Source: Adiantum capillus-veneris
Lineage: Eukaryota; Streptophyta; Polypodiopsida; Polypodiales; Pteridaceae
Direction: 5' to 3'
Assembly: GCA_014529385.2 (NCBI GenBank)
Contig: CM043959.1
Span: forward strand, 54,500,253-54,564,252
DNA length: 64,000 bases
Part shown: in pieces, positions 44,963-55,718 of the stretch
Layout: the number at the start of each line of letters is the position of its first letter
Numbering within the stretch: position 1 is the stretch's first letter
Translations under genes and position numbers: made by a program
The notes under the pieces: generated by a model
Database searches by the model: none
Seen by the model: only the letters and a program-made list of their open reading frames with translations
What the model was told of the DNA's origin: nothing

Positions 44963-45007
44963 TACCATAAGTAGTCATAGCCTTACTAAAATTTTTGTTT
45001 ATTGCAG

Positions 45008-46195
45008 ATCCTTGCTCTCTCGCAAGGCTTGGAATTATCTTCTGAACCCCTCTTTGTGGCAACATCTCTTGTCCTTAGATGTATTGGCAACTTGGATGCT
45101 TCTCAACTAATATATGATTCGGCTCTTACCACAGACAAAAAGATGTCTATCTTGCATATGTTATCTTTTAATGATTGGGTCAAGATTTTGGATACCTTGG
45201 ACAAGGATTCCAAAGATGGTGTTAATTTGATTTCCCAGCATATTGCCCAGCTACCTATTGCCCTGTTTTCCTCTTCTGAGGCTGAGCTGTCTAACTTTCT
45301 GAAAAAACTATGCGGCCTCAATCCTTCTTTAATCAGTACCTTGGCTACGCCAACTATCCCTCAAACAGGTGGTATCTTTTGTAGCGATAGTGCGGCTCTT
45401 GAGGCCGTCAAATAATTTCAGAGTAATCTTTGCTCCCTCTGTGACTCTAACCTCTTAGAAATGGTACCAAAATTTTCCAAGGTTTTTCCTTCCCTACCTG
45501 TTAGGAAAATTGAAATTGAATCTTTTGGGGTGGACCATCAGCTTTGGGTCCTACCTAACAAAGATTTTTTAGCACCTATTCTTAGTGAAACATGGGTTTA
45601 CCTGGCTAATCTCCTTGCCTCTACCGTTGAAGACTGCAGACTCAAAATTTTGAAAGGTGGACAGTTCCTAGACAAAGGGGAACTCATAAAAGCCCCCTTC
45701 AACTTCAACCTCATCGATCATTCCAAATGCCCTTCCAATACAGGCCTCTACATTCGTACAAAGGGTAACATGGAGTTTGCCAAAAGTAACCCAAATTTCT
45801 ACACATAATCCATATGGAATGTTTTATGACCCTATGTTAAATGTGCTTGCAAGTTTCTTGACCCTAAAGATTCATGCATATCCAACATCAAGTGGTTTGA
45901 TCTGCCATTTGGTTTATCCTCAACCATTTGGACCTACTCTTCCCCAACCGGTGGACTTTCATCTCTCCCTTATTTGTTCTTGGTTAGGCGGTCAAGCTAA
46001 ACAAATAGTAATTGCTCAAATTTCTTTCAACATCTTTTGTTAGCTAATGCTGGATATCCTGAAGGAACTAAAGTCTGATGAACCTGGGATTTATTTAACC
46101 ACTTATGCTAGTTACAAAGGAGTGAAGATTATCACTAGCTTAAACCTTGTATTGAGGATGATGAATCCCCCTCACTAAAAAGACCCAATTCTCTT
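45008..46195 (+). pseudogene. Upstream part of the RT element's protein, unknown domain
   Basis: The region follows a strong acceptor (TTTTTGTTTATTGCAG, ending 45007). The frame runs to 45808, broken by one in-frame TAA at 45413-45415. It contains GLELSSEPLFVATSLVLRCI, LSFNDWVKILDTLDKDSKDG, IAQLPIALFSSSEAELSNFL and SKVFPSLPVRKIEIESFGVD. It continues with frameshifts (YDPMLNVLASFLTLKIHAYP, 45835 onward) to CIEDDESPSLKRPNSL at 46148-46195, where a chromovirus is inserted. The last frame lines up exactly with the frame that resumes at 52113 after the insertion. There is no recognised domain; it would be the N-terminal region of the RT protein or a separate ORF1. Confidence 0.55.
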
Positions 46196-46348
46196 TGTCA
46201 GGACAAGGGCAAGGCCGGACTAGACAAGGGCAAGGCCAGGCTAGGCAGTGTGAAAAGGGAGTCTAACTAGGGCAAAGGGCTAGGAGCCATGCTATATAGT
46301 GGGTGGTTGGGAGGTGGACTCCTAGGTTCTAGTTCCCCTTGTCTAACA
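46196..46348 (+). repeat. Chromovirus 5' LTR (153 bp)
   Basis: Begins TG, ends CA. It contains GGGCAAGGCC twice and TGCTATATAGTGGG as a TATA-like box. Very short for a plant chromovirus LTR. Confidence 0.96.
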
Positions 46349-46349
46349 T

Positions 46350-46362
46350 TGGTATCAAGAGC
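46350..46362 (+). other. Chromovirus primer-binding site
   Basis: TGGTATCAAGAGC lies two bases after the LTR. It matches the initiator-Met tRNA 3' end complement (TGGTATCAGAGC) with one extra A. Confidence 0.85.
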
Positions 46363-47322
46363 AAGGTTCCTTTTTTGGGAAAGGCACAGCCGTGGAGGAG
46401 GGGAGCCACACAATTGTGCATGCTTTTTTGCATGTTTGGGTCAAGGGGGCGTGGAGCTCACCCCTTGTGAGGAGGACGACAAGCCCAAAGACGTGGGCAA
46501 CAGCCCTTGCAAGGAAATTCCGCCTATCGGTGACCTGCACCAAAGCACGCCCTTGCGGGCTCTATGGCATCGCGCCGGCGGGGGGAGCTTTTCCCATGCC
46601 TGTAGAGCAGGTGGAGACGATCACCACACAAGGCAAGGGGAGCTTTGCTCAACCCCTTGCGCTGTCCGCAGGCGGCCATAATCGGTGAGCAATTCTCTCT
46701 ACACACCTGATGGGCGCCCAACCCCTTGGGGGTTAGTGGCCGAAGTTTTTTTGCAACACAAGGGACGGTACCCACATTGGGGTACCCCCCCCTCCCTCTT
46801 GTGCGGCTTCGACAAGGTTTGGCAAGGTTCGGTAAGGCTCGGCATATCGACACGGCCGGCAAGTACTTCCGACACACACATTTTCTATGTATTATCGGCA
46901 GAAACTCAAAAATTTAATAAAAGCATCTTGAGGGGAGTTCCAAGTGACATTATTTTTCAAAATCAATTAATGGTTGAACGCATAATTGATTCGGCTATAA
47001 GGGATTAAGGAACTCCCTATATGGCAAACATATCAGATCGATTTCCACCTAGATAATATCGACTTTGACGAAATTAGCAAGGCTAATTAAACTTTGCAAG
47101 TGTTCTCAATCTCATGCATTTTTCTGACCATTCCTTGCACCGCATTGTGTCGCCATGGATTCAGATATCAACATGACTTTTTATTTTGAGCAAAGTATGC
47201 CTGATCCTGCCTATGATGGCTCGCGGCCGGATCCTCTCAAGGAGAGTACCCGCGACGCTATGGCAGGTGATAATACTTATGAATTGCTCGACATTCAATA
47301 ATTTTGTGCACTTCAGACACGC

Positions 47323-49044
47323 ATGTCAGTCATGGACGAAAATTTTAAAGCTTTAAATGAAAATGTCACTAAACTATCCACATTAGTGATTCAATTAATG
47401 CAACAGCAGTCCAAGGGTCCTGCTGACACGCACATGCATGAGCACGTTGCTACACAAGGGCAAGGCCCTTCTAATCTAGGGCAAGGCCCAACTGCTAATA
47501 CTTTGCACACTCTCACTGCAAAAGAGGTGGATGAGTTGTTGAAAAACACCAAACCACCGATTTTTAAGGGAGAAGACCGAGACCGCAATAAGGATGCAGT
47601 GAATATCTTTCTCAGCAAGTGGGATGGAATTCACGTCTTACGGCATACTCCAGATGCAGTCAGAGCTCTGCAAACAAGCTTAACTCTAGAAGGCAAGGCC
47701 TACAAATGGTGGATGTCTCTCAAGGAGAAGAATATCATACCACAGAGTTGGGCAGCTTTTGAAGCTATGTTTCACAAAGAATTTTTGCCTACAAATGAGG
47801 CAGATCGGAATTGGACGGCTTGCGACACATGTTCCATGCGCCAATACCCATCATTGCTTGAATATATATCTCACTATCGGGATGTTATCCTCAAGTTGGA
47901 AGGCTTAGATAACTTTCAACAAGTACGGGGGTTTATACGTGGTCTGACACCAGTACTTAAGAAGCACGTCAAGATCCAAGACCCTAAAACACTTGAGGAA
48001 GCCATAGTGAAAGCACATATTCACGATGATCCAGATGAAAAGAAAGCACATAATATTCACGTTCCTGCTAATACACATGGTAATACACGCACAGAGTATG
48101 GGCACAATAAAAGGAAATTTATAGTAGCCAATTCAGAAGCATCTAAAAAACCCAAGGGGTCCAGAGGTCCTCTCTCTCCTGAGGACTTTGATAAAGCTAA
48201 GAAAGAGAAATTATGTTTTCAATGTTTAGGAAGCGGTCATGGCAAAAAGGATTGTCCCAAGGGGAAATCTGCTGCTCATGGCAAGGAGAAACTAGTGCAC
48301 ACGATGCAACTACTGCCTCTTGAGTCTTCCTCACGATTCTCTACAGTGGAAGTAACACACACCGATGTGGTGCATGAATGCTGTCTCACAGCTTCCATGT
48401 GGCAACAAACCTTTGGACCACATGAGTTAGTACGTATGCACGGATCTCTGCAAGGGCACAAGGTGAGCATCTTGGTAGATGACGGTGCTACTCACAATTT
48501 CATCAATTACGGATTGGTGAAAAAACTGAAATTGCCTCAAACTCCGAGTACCCACCGCTACAAGGCAATGATGAATGGACATGATACCAAAATCTGGGAT
48601 ACTCAAGTCCGAGCTGTTCCATTGGAAGTACAAGGTTACTCCACATGCTTGGATTTTCAGGTTATGAACATGGAGAGGGCAGACGTGGTCCTTGGTAGGG
48701 AGTGGTTGCATAGCCTAGGACCATCACTGAAGCGTAGCTATGAGCACAACAGCTTGATGTTTGAATCCCATGGCGCACATGTGTTGTTGTTAGGAGAGAA
48801 GGACGTACCTTCTTCACCATTGATTTATACAGCTGAGCTTATGCAGCTCGTTTCTGATAATGAAATATATCAAGTTTTCTTATGTTACTCATTGTCTCAT
48901 TTTCTCTCTAACATTGAATCTGTTGAACATTCCTCACGCCACATGCTTCTCTCTCATCTCTTCCACCAATGGCTACTTCCAAACAAGAAAACGTTGCTAG
49001 TGAGTTACAGAAATTATTATAGGAATTTCAAGATGTTTTCCTAA
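47323..49044 (+). CDS. Chromovirus Gag-protease
   Basis: A 573-residue open frame. The gag capsid-like domain covers about residues 75-235 ([63 protein letters not shown]). The CCHC zinc knuckle [14 protein letters not shown] lies at about 304-317, where Gag binds element RNA. The aspartic protease follows: [15 protein letters not shown] (~383-397; DDGA in place of D-S/T-G-A) and [14 protein letters not shown] (~463-476). The frame remains open to the end, but its last ~75 residues read out of the usual protease-RT linker, and RT resumes in a different frame (about 49046 onward). The start at 47323 is the first ATG of the open frame. This ORF alone may be intact. Confidence 0.88.
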   Translation: MSVMDENFKALNENVTKLSTLVIQLMQQQSKGPADTHMHEHVATQGQGPSNLGQGPTANTLHTLTAKEVDELLKNTKPPIFKGEDRDRNKDAVNIFLSKWDGIHVLRHTPDAVRALQTSLTLEGKAYKWWMSLKEKNIIPQSWAAFEAMFHKEFLPTNEADRNWTACDTCSMRQYPSLLEYISHYRDVILKLEGLDNFQQVRGFIRGLTPVLKKHVKIQDPKTLEEAIVKAHIHDDPDEKKAHNIHVPANTHGNTRTEYGHNKRKFIVANSEASKKPKGSRGPLSPEDFDKAKKEKLCFQCLGSGHGKKDCPKGKSAAHGKEKLVHTMQLLPLESSSRFSTVEVTHTDVVHECCLTASMWQQTFGPHELVRMHGSLQGHKVSILVDDGATHNFINYGLVKKLKLPQTPSTHRYKAMMNGHDTKIWDTQVRAVPLEVQGYSTCLDFQVMNMERADVVLGREWLHSLGPSLKRSYEHNSLMFESHGAHVLLLGEKDVPSSPLIYTAELMQLVSDNEIYQVFLCYSLSHFLSNIESVEHSSRHMLLSHLFHQWLLPNKKTLLVSYRNYYRNFKMFS

Positions 49045-49045
49045 T

Positions 49046-50600
49046 GATTTGCCACCAGGATTACTACGAACACGATCGGTGCAACATAGCATCGATGTGG
49101 TTGCAGGCTATAAACCTGTTAGTAAACCGCCCTACCATATGAGTTATTCTGAAGCTGCTGAGGTGGAACATCAGCTTGCTGACTACCTTAGCAGAGGGTT
49201 TATACAACCTAGTTCTTCACCATGGGCTTCTCCTATCCTATTAGTGAAGAAAAAAGACGACAGTATGCGCATATGCGTAGACTATCGTGGCTTAAATGTG
49301 GTTATGGTTAAAAACAAGTACCCATAGCCACGAGTGGATGAGTTGTTCGACAAACTCACTCATGCTTGAATTTTTACGAAAATACACTTGCGGTCAGGTT
49401 ATCACCAAGTCCATATTCGTCTTGCTGATATACCCAAAACTTCATTTCGAACAAGGTTTGGACACTACGAGTTCTTGGTGATGCCCTTTGGGTTAACCAA
49501 TGTGCCCGCAACATTCATGACACTTATGGATAGTGTCTTGAACCCGTACTTGGGCAAATTTGTCATCGTTTTTCTCGATGACATTCTAGTCTACAGTGCT
49601 TCTGAAGAAGAACACTTACAACATCTCACGCAGGTGTTCGAGTTGTTACGAACAAACAAATTATATGCCAAGGAATCTAAGTGTGATTTTCTAAAAGAAG
49701 AAATTCACTACCCAGGCAATGTTATTTTAGCTAATGGGCTATATATGGATCAATCCAAAGTGGATACAATCCGGCAATGGCCTTCTTCTAAAAATCTGGA
49801 AGAGTTACATTTTTTTAAAAGGATTTGCAGGTTTTTACCACAGGTTCGTTAAAAACTATGCTAATATTGTTGTTCCCATGACGGATCAACTGAAAGGCAA
49901 AGGCAAAGCTTTTCAGTGGGGACTCGCTCAACAACACAGTTTTGATACGCTCAAGGATGCATTAGCTACAACTCCCATACTAGCTACTGTAGATCCTTTG
50001 AAACCATTTGTTTTGGAAACGGATGCCAATAACCGTGCTATTGGAGCAGTCCTGTTACAAGAAGGACGGCCAATTGCATTTGAAAGCAATAGTGTCTGCC
50101 TTAAAGACATGCGGTATTATCTGTATGGTGCTCAGTTTGAGATTGTGTTTGACCATGAAAGCATCAAATGGTTTACACAACAAACGGATTTGAAGGGTCG
50201 GAAAGCTAGGTGGGCCGAGATTATTCAAGAATATGACGCCAAGATCTGGTATCGTAAAGATCGATACAATGTGGTGGCTGACGCTCTAAGTCGTATGCCG
50301 GAGATCAATTCTCTCTTGTTCATGGAACTTCATAGTGAATTTTTGGATTCTCTCAAAGGCAAATATGCGCAAGATGAAGCATATTCCAAAGTGTGGAGCC
50401 ATGTACAAATGAGGGATCCATCTCACTCCAATGATGGTAGTGTAACGTTAACCTCCACACCTAGTTCTCCTCTATCGGATAAGGGGAGAGTTTGTGTACT
50501 GACAGACACAGACATTCAACGCCAAATTCTTTATGAATGTCATGATAGTCCAAGTGCAGGGTACCCAGGTATTAGAAAAAATTATGCTCCCGTATGACGA
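49046..50600 (+). pseudogene. Chromovirus reverse transcriptase and RNase H
   Basis: RT motifs: [90 protein letters not shown] and FLDDILVYS (catalytic FLDD). RNase H: FVLETDANNRAIGAVLLQ, GRPIAFESNSVC, FEIVFDHESIKWFTQQ and KARWAEIIQEYDAKIWYRK. The coding sequence has a TAG at 49327-49329 and a TGA near 49367. It changes frame near 49800 (frame of 49388-49852 to frame of 49734-50597). Inactive. Confidence 0.92.
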
Positions 50601-51480
50601 CAGTTTTACTGGCCAGGTATACATGGCTTTGTTCAAGCTTATGTCTTGTATTACCAAAAATGTCAAGTTAACAAAGCAGAGCGCCTAAAAGCAGGAGGAC
50701 TCTTACATCCTTTGGAGATTCCCAATGGAAAATGGGAAAGTATCTCTATGGACTTTATTGTGGGTTTACCAACCATTGTACGAGTTCATGACTCGGTATG
50801 GTGGTAGTAGACCGGTTGAGTAAACTATGTAAGTTTATCCCAACCAAATCAACGATTAATTAGACACCATAACTAGCCAAATTATTTGTGGACAACCTCT
50901 ACAAGTTGTATGGTTTGCCAAGTAGCATTGTTAGTGATCGTGATCCCAAGTTTAACAATCACTTTTGGAGGGCTATGTTTAGATGATTGGGTACACAACT
51001 AAACCTCAGTACAAACGATCATCCAAAAACAGATGGTCAGATTGAACGAGTTAACCAAGTGCTAGAGGATATGCTAAGAGCATACGTCAGCAAAAAACAG
51101 TTAGACTAGGAAGAATACTTACCTATTCTTGAGTTTGCCTACAACAGTGCTAAGCATGTCACAACTGGATTTAGTCCTTTCATGCTCATGTATGGGTTTC
51201 AACCTAGGTCACCTGTTACGGTGGGGTTGGCAACCGAAAAGCTCCAACAGGTTAAGGATTTTCTCCAAGACCACATGGATATGCTGAAACCTGCTCGTCA
51301 GAATGTACGACAAGTGCATGATCGGTATAAGAAGTATGCTGATGAGAAACATCGGCAAGTTTCCTTTGAGGAAGGGGAGGAAGTATTTTTACGTGTGCTA
51401 GAACATTCAGAAAGTATGAAAATTGGGCCAACACCTAAATTGTCTCCCCAATATTGTGGGCCTTTCAAAATACTCAAGTG
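50530..51480 (+). pseudogene. Chromovirus integrase
   Basis: The zinc-binding motif reads YECHDSPSAGYPGIRK, then CQVNKAERLKAGG after several stops. The core is partly readable: ISMDFIVGLPT (D), SIVSDRDPKFNNHFW (D) and NDHPKTDGQIERVNQVLE (E), followed by FAYNSAKHVTTGFSPFMLMY. Stops at 50595, about 50808, 50863 and 51109 interrupt it. The C-terminal part (VHDRYKKYADEKHRQVSFEE, FLRVLEHSESMKIGPTPKLS, PQYCGPFKIL) is open at 51182-51481. Confidence 0.88.
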
Positions 51481-51481
51481 A

Positions 51482-51755
51482 GTAGGTGATCGTGCCTACA
51501 AGTTACTGCTACCTATACATTCCTGTATTCATCCGGTGTTTCATGTAAGCCGTTTACGTAAGCGGTCACATGGGGACGACAATGTCATTGACCAACAGAT
51601 TTTGGTTAATTTCATTGAGTAGGTGATTGTGCCTACAAATTACTGCTACCTATACATTCCTGTATTCATCCGGTGTTTCATGTAAGCTGTTTACGTAAGC
51701 GGTCACATGGGGACAACAATGTCATTGACCAACAGATTTTGGTTAATTTCATTGA
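51482..51755. repeat. 137-bp tandem duplication in the chromovirus
   Basis: Units begin GTAGGTGATCGTGCCTAC (51482) and GTAGGTGATTGTGCCTAC (51619). They differ at only a few positions. Confidence 0.95.
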
Positions 51756-51957
51756 ACCTCCTACCTTACCGCATGAACCTGAACGTGTTCTCGATTATCA
51801 TGAGTTACGTACACATCATCATGTACGTCAACAAGCCTTAATCAAGTGGAAAGATCGACCTGAGGAAGCTGCCACTTGGGAAAACATTAGTGTTCTTAAG
51901 AAGAAGTTTCACACTTTTGTTTTTGAGGACGAAAACTCTTCTTTAAGGGGGGAGTAA
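51482..51957 (+). pseudogene. Chromovirus C-terminal region and chromodomain, disrupted by a tandem duplication
   Basis: VLDYHELRTHHHVRQQALIK and WKDRPEEAATWENISVLKKK form a chromodomain-like module (the W-x-x-x-x-x-E-E-x-T-W-E signature), which in chromoviruses guides integration to chromatin marks. Just upstream, 51482-51618 is tandemly repeated at 51619-51755 (137 bases, not a multiple of three), so the integrase frame is shifted before the chromodomain. Confidence 0.88.
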
Positions 51958-51959
51958 AA
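51945..51959 (+). other. Chromovirus polypurine tract
   Basis: AAGGGGGGAGTAAAA immediately before the 3' LTR; the primer for plus-strand DNA synthesis in LTR elements. Confidence 0.85.
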
Positions 51960-52112
51960 TGTCAGGACAAGGGCAAGGCCGGACTAGACAAGGGCAAGGC
52001 CAGGCTAGGCAGTGTGGAAAGGGAGTCCAACTAGGGCAAAGGGCTAGGAGACATGCTATATAGTGGGTGGTTGGGAGGTGGACTCCTAGGTTCTAGTTCC
52101 CCTTGTCTAACA
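51960..52112 (+). repeat. Chromovirus 3' LTR (153 bp)
   Basis: Same length and ends as the 5' LTR. Differences seen: A/G in GTGTGAAAAG, T/C in GAGTCTAAC and C/A in GAGCCATG. Confidence 0.96.
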
Positions 52113-54214
52113 CTCTTACTACTCCCAACTCTTTTACTTCATTTTTGACTCCTAGCTCTTCCTCTAATCAACGTGGCTACACTAGAGGAAAAGGAAGAAA
52201 CACCCCAGTTATGCACCTTCTTGACTTATAATCATTGATGAATATGCAGGTTGCTGTGAGCCCATGTGGAAGTCGGTATCTCAAAAAAAAAAATCCATGC
52301 AAAGATTATATTTACGAACATTGTCTCTTTTAGAATGAGCTTTGCGATTGGATACACCCTAAGACACTTTTTTGTGAGTGTTTTGACTTACTTTTTTGTA
52401 ACCACAAATTAATTGACAATGTACTTATTGGTTGGAAGTATCAACAACCTATTAAAAATTTGGTCTACAGTAATGATTTTCTTCGACACAACTCCATTTT
52501 TGAATGTGTCTGTAACAAGTTTATCACACTTTGCAAAGACTTTGATACGTTTGGTATGCTTGTTTGTACTTGTGATCTTTGCATCATTGAAAATACCACA
52601 ATCCGGAAAATTCTGGCTAAAGGACTTAATCACATACCTAACTTTCCTAAAAACCCATATCTCGCTTTATCAGCTCTACTTAGCTGCTTATCTGACCTTG
52701 TCAATTCTCTCCCACTCGAGAAGACAATCCTATTAGACTTAGCAAAATTGGTGGAAAAATGTTTCTTCCAAAAAATCCCACATGTACCTCGTAAATGGTT
52801 GTCTTCAGAGCAGGCTCTTGGATTACACCACAACTGGCTCTTGAATTTCAAAAACTATCAAAAAATTGGTTCATAGTAGGATTGGATAAAATCCCTAATT
52901 GTCCCACTTTGATTTGCAAAAGCCTAGCTTGGAAAGCAGCACATTCTTGGGTATCTGGAAGTGAATTCACTATACTTAACACATCCCTACAAGAGGCTAC
53001 CAATAATATATCTAGAGACTTAGGAAATTTGGGATCTTCTCTTCAGGATACTAAATTTCCAGTACTTTTTCCCACCTATAAAATTCATAAACATAAATTT
53101 ATATGGATATCCAATGCCTCCAATAGCATTTTTATGGATGTTACCAAAGATATTACCCTTTGTCTTGACCTTATACTTAGCAAAATTTGAGTTAGTCTGC
53201 GCCTCCAAACGGAAAATGTGCTATAACTTTCTGTAGATACACTACAACCCCTTCTGGATAACAAAAAACTCTACAGAGGTTACTCTTAACCTCCCTAAAC
53301 AAATTTTTTATCTTTTTATAGCAGATGTTACTCAATGTTATGAGAATATTCCCTTAGAAGGAGACCTTGGTCTTAAGGATGTCCACTCACAGGTTATCAA
53401 ATTAGCTTTTATTAATGCTAGGACAATGTGTTTCTTATGGATGTCTCTATCCAGAAAACCTAGATGGATCAAAAGAGCACACTCGTCCCACCCCTTGCAC
53501 TTCAATGAAGAGAAGCTATGTTCAAACATATCATGGTTACTTGATAACTACACCATTCTCTCTAGAGGACATTGTTTTAACCAAAGCCTAGGCATCCCCA
53601 TGGGCTTCTCCTGCTCCCCACTTATGTGTATTATATACCTAGCCTTCTTCGAATACAAATGGTTTCTCAGAGCTATGGGTGATAATTATGATAAACTTTC
53701 ATTATTTAGACATACTTACAGGTATATGGATGACATACTAAGCCTCAACAATAGGTCTTTCTCAAGAGAGATCAATCATATTTATCCTGATTGCTTAAAA
53801 ATTGAACCAAATTATGGACAAGGGTTCACTACATCTAGTGGCTTTTTTTGCACTTCGGTACAATTCCTCAACTTTTCTATTTCTCTTCATGTACCTTGTG
53901 TAGGACAATATGACCAAAGATTTTCTTGGAAAAGAGAGCTTTTGAACCTTCCACCTATTGAATTCATAAAGAGGAACAATAGTAGACCCCACAAAGAGGC
54001 TCTTAGCACTTGTATCAGCCTGCTCTACCTGATTATATACTCCTCCTCCAACTACCTCCTTGATTGGGAAGATATTAAGTTGCTTATACACAAGTATTGC
54101 CTTAATGGTTTCAAAAGATGTGACATAATTGATAAAATTAAACTGTCACTCTCTCAGAATGACTGGCCTGGGTTACACTTTAACCACGATATTCTTATCT
54201 CTCTAATAAGGTAG
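52113..54214 (+). pseudogene. Unusual non-LTR-type reverse transcriptase (Penelope/telomerase-like or related group)
   Basis: The frame continues from 46195. A Ser/Thr-rich linker and RGYTRGKGRN precede a CCCH-like finger (Cys 52298, Cys 52322, Cys ~52343, His ~52355; spacing C-x7-C-x6-C-x3-H) broken by a TAG at 52331. Cys-rich segments (CECFDLLFC, FGMLVCTCDLC) follow. RT motifs: FPVLFPTYKIHKHKF (~53056), FIADVTQCYENIP (motif A, 53315), SLGIPMGFSCSPLMCIIYLA (motif B, ~53587) and YRYMDDILSLNN (motif C, ~53717). Then come YPDCLKIE, VQFLNFSISL and YDQRFSWKRE. KIHK and the G-I-P-M-G plus D-D-I-L-S-L-N-N combination are unlike gypsy, copia or L1, and closest to an RT group related to Penelope-like elements. 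No GIY-YIG nuclease follows the RT. Frameshifts near 52868 and 53230 and a stop at 53188 make it inactive. Without the insertion the whole coding span is ~3.3 kb. Confidence 0.72.
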
Positions 54215-54275
54215 TAGGCCCATTCACAATGGGCCTACTATCGACCCATTGTGTTTGGTGACTAGGACAAGGCGG

Positions 54276-54423
<148 letters not shown>

Positions 54424-54812
54424 TAGTACTTATCTTTTTGTTTCCTAAAACTATACTACCGCTTACTGTTGTCAGCTTTGTCATATATTTTCACTTAAAC
54501 TATGGCTTAAATTTTTTGCCCAGCTACACTAGGTTTGTATCCACCATGGGATGGAACCCCTAATGGGTTATGACGGTTGGGGGTCTTTTACTTGGCAGCT
54601 ATTAAACTTGGTGTATATTCTACTCTACAATTGTGCCTCACTTACCCTGCCATACTAATGGCGCGCGGACTGCTCTGCTATACAGAGCCGGACCTCATCA
54701 GAGGCAGCTACGATTTTGTTTCTTTAGGAGGAACGGCACCTAGCCTACGGAATGCTTGGTGTGATATGGATTCTGCACGCTACATGTCATGAGTGATCGT
54801 GGTTTACCTTCT

Positions 54813-54846
54813 TCTATTTAAAGAGGTGAGGGTGCATTCCACCTCT
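54813..54846 (+). promoter_or_regulatory. TATA-like box plus hairpin, unit 1
   Basis: TCTATTTAAAG is followed by the stem AGAGGTG/CACCTCT (54822-54828 with 54840-54846) around an 11-base loop. The equivalents at 57530-57556 and 60730-60754 have different stems that still pair. This one lies in the 854-base segment missing from the upstream repeat. Confidence 0.5.
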
Positions 54847-55718
54847 AACTTAGCCTTATGTGGGTTCTATTTGTGTAAAAGTGAGGATTGTGTGTGTTCA
54901 CTCTTTGCTGTACAAATTAAGAAGCTTGTAGTGCAACCTACACAGGTTGGCTACCGTTTACTAAGCTTGGTATTTTTTTCGTCTCTCCTTTTTACAAATT
55001 GGTCTAGGGGTGATATAAGCAAACAGGCTTACATGGTGGTGTACCATGTTGCTTAGCCTGGTGAGGCCCACTGTGTGGGTGGCTATGCTTGACAGTGTGG
55101 CCTTAATGGTTGTATGATATAACACTTATGGTTAGGCTATGATATTTGATTTTGCTACTGTTTTTTCGGTTTTGAGTAGCTCTGCATTATCAGTTACTGG
55201 TTTTTTTTAAAAATATTTTTAAAAATAGGTAGCACCTAAGGTATTGGGGTGTGTTGTATTTACTGATGCCGCCTGTCTTGTTAAAACACTATTCTGGAGA
55301 TTCATAAATTGGTGAGATATCCTGTCGCGAATGCATACTGCTCATTAAAAAATTGGGGGATAGAGGGTTCTGCCTCGGTTGCTTATTGTTGTAGGATTTG
55401 TTGATGTTACTAGCTATCTACATAGTGCTATTTCCTCTAGCATGATACAGGTCGCACGGTGTTAAACTGGCTCTCCCAAGTTGGAATACCATATCAAGAA
55501 GGTTTTTTTGGCTAATAAATCATGATGGTAAAAATGTATTACTCCTTGGTTTGAGAACCCATGCGGTAACATTGTTTCTGAGATAACCTGCTGTAGGACC
55601 TCAACTTTGGCGCATGATGATGCCTGTTAGAGAAACTCTTCCAATAAAGCTCTACAATTGCTTGTATACGTTGTTTTAATGGGGTGTTACATTACACCTT
55701 TGTGGCATTCACAAGTCT

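Larger units (their letters stand above)
46196..52112 (+). mobile_element. Ty3/gypsy chromovirus, 5,917 bp, with LTRs and target duplication
   Basis: LTRs of 153 bases at each end start TGTCAGGACA and end GTCTAACA. The host pentamer CTCTT is duplicated at 46191-46195 and 52113-52117. The LTRs differ at three visible positions. A primer-binding site follows the 5' LTR and a purine tract precedes the 3' LTR. Coding order is gag, protease, RT, RNase H, integrase, chromodomain. Several frameshifts and stops in pol mean it could not now supply its own enzymes. It sits inside the coding region of a different retroelement. Confidence 0.96.

Noticed and set aside
46086-46140. PGIYLTTYASYKG as a GIY-YIG nuclease motif in the RT element
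   Set aside because: The spacing between GIY and YKG is only six residues instead of about ten or eleven, and no downstream Arg/Glu/Asn pattern is visible. Likely chance.
51600-51760. Second, independent chromovirus chromodomain copy
   Set aside because: The repeated 137 bases cover only the integrase-chromodomain linker; just one chromodomain follows.
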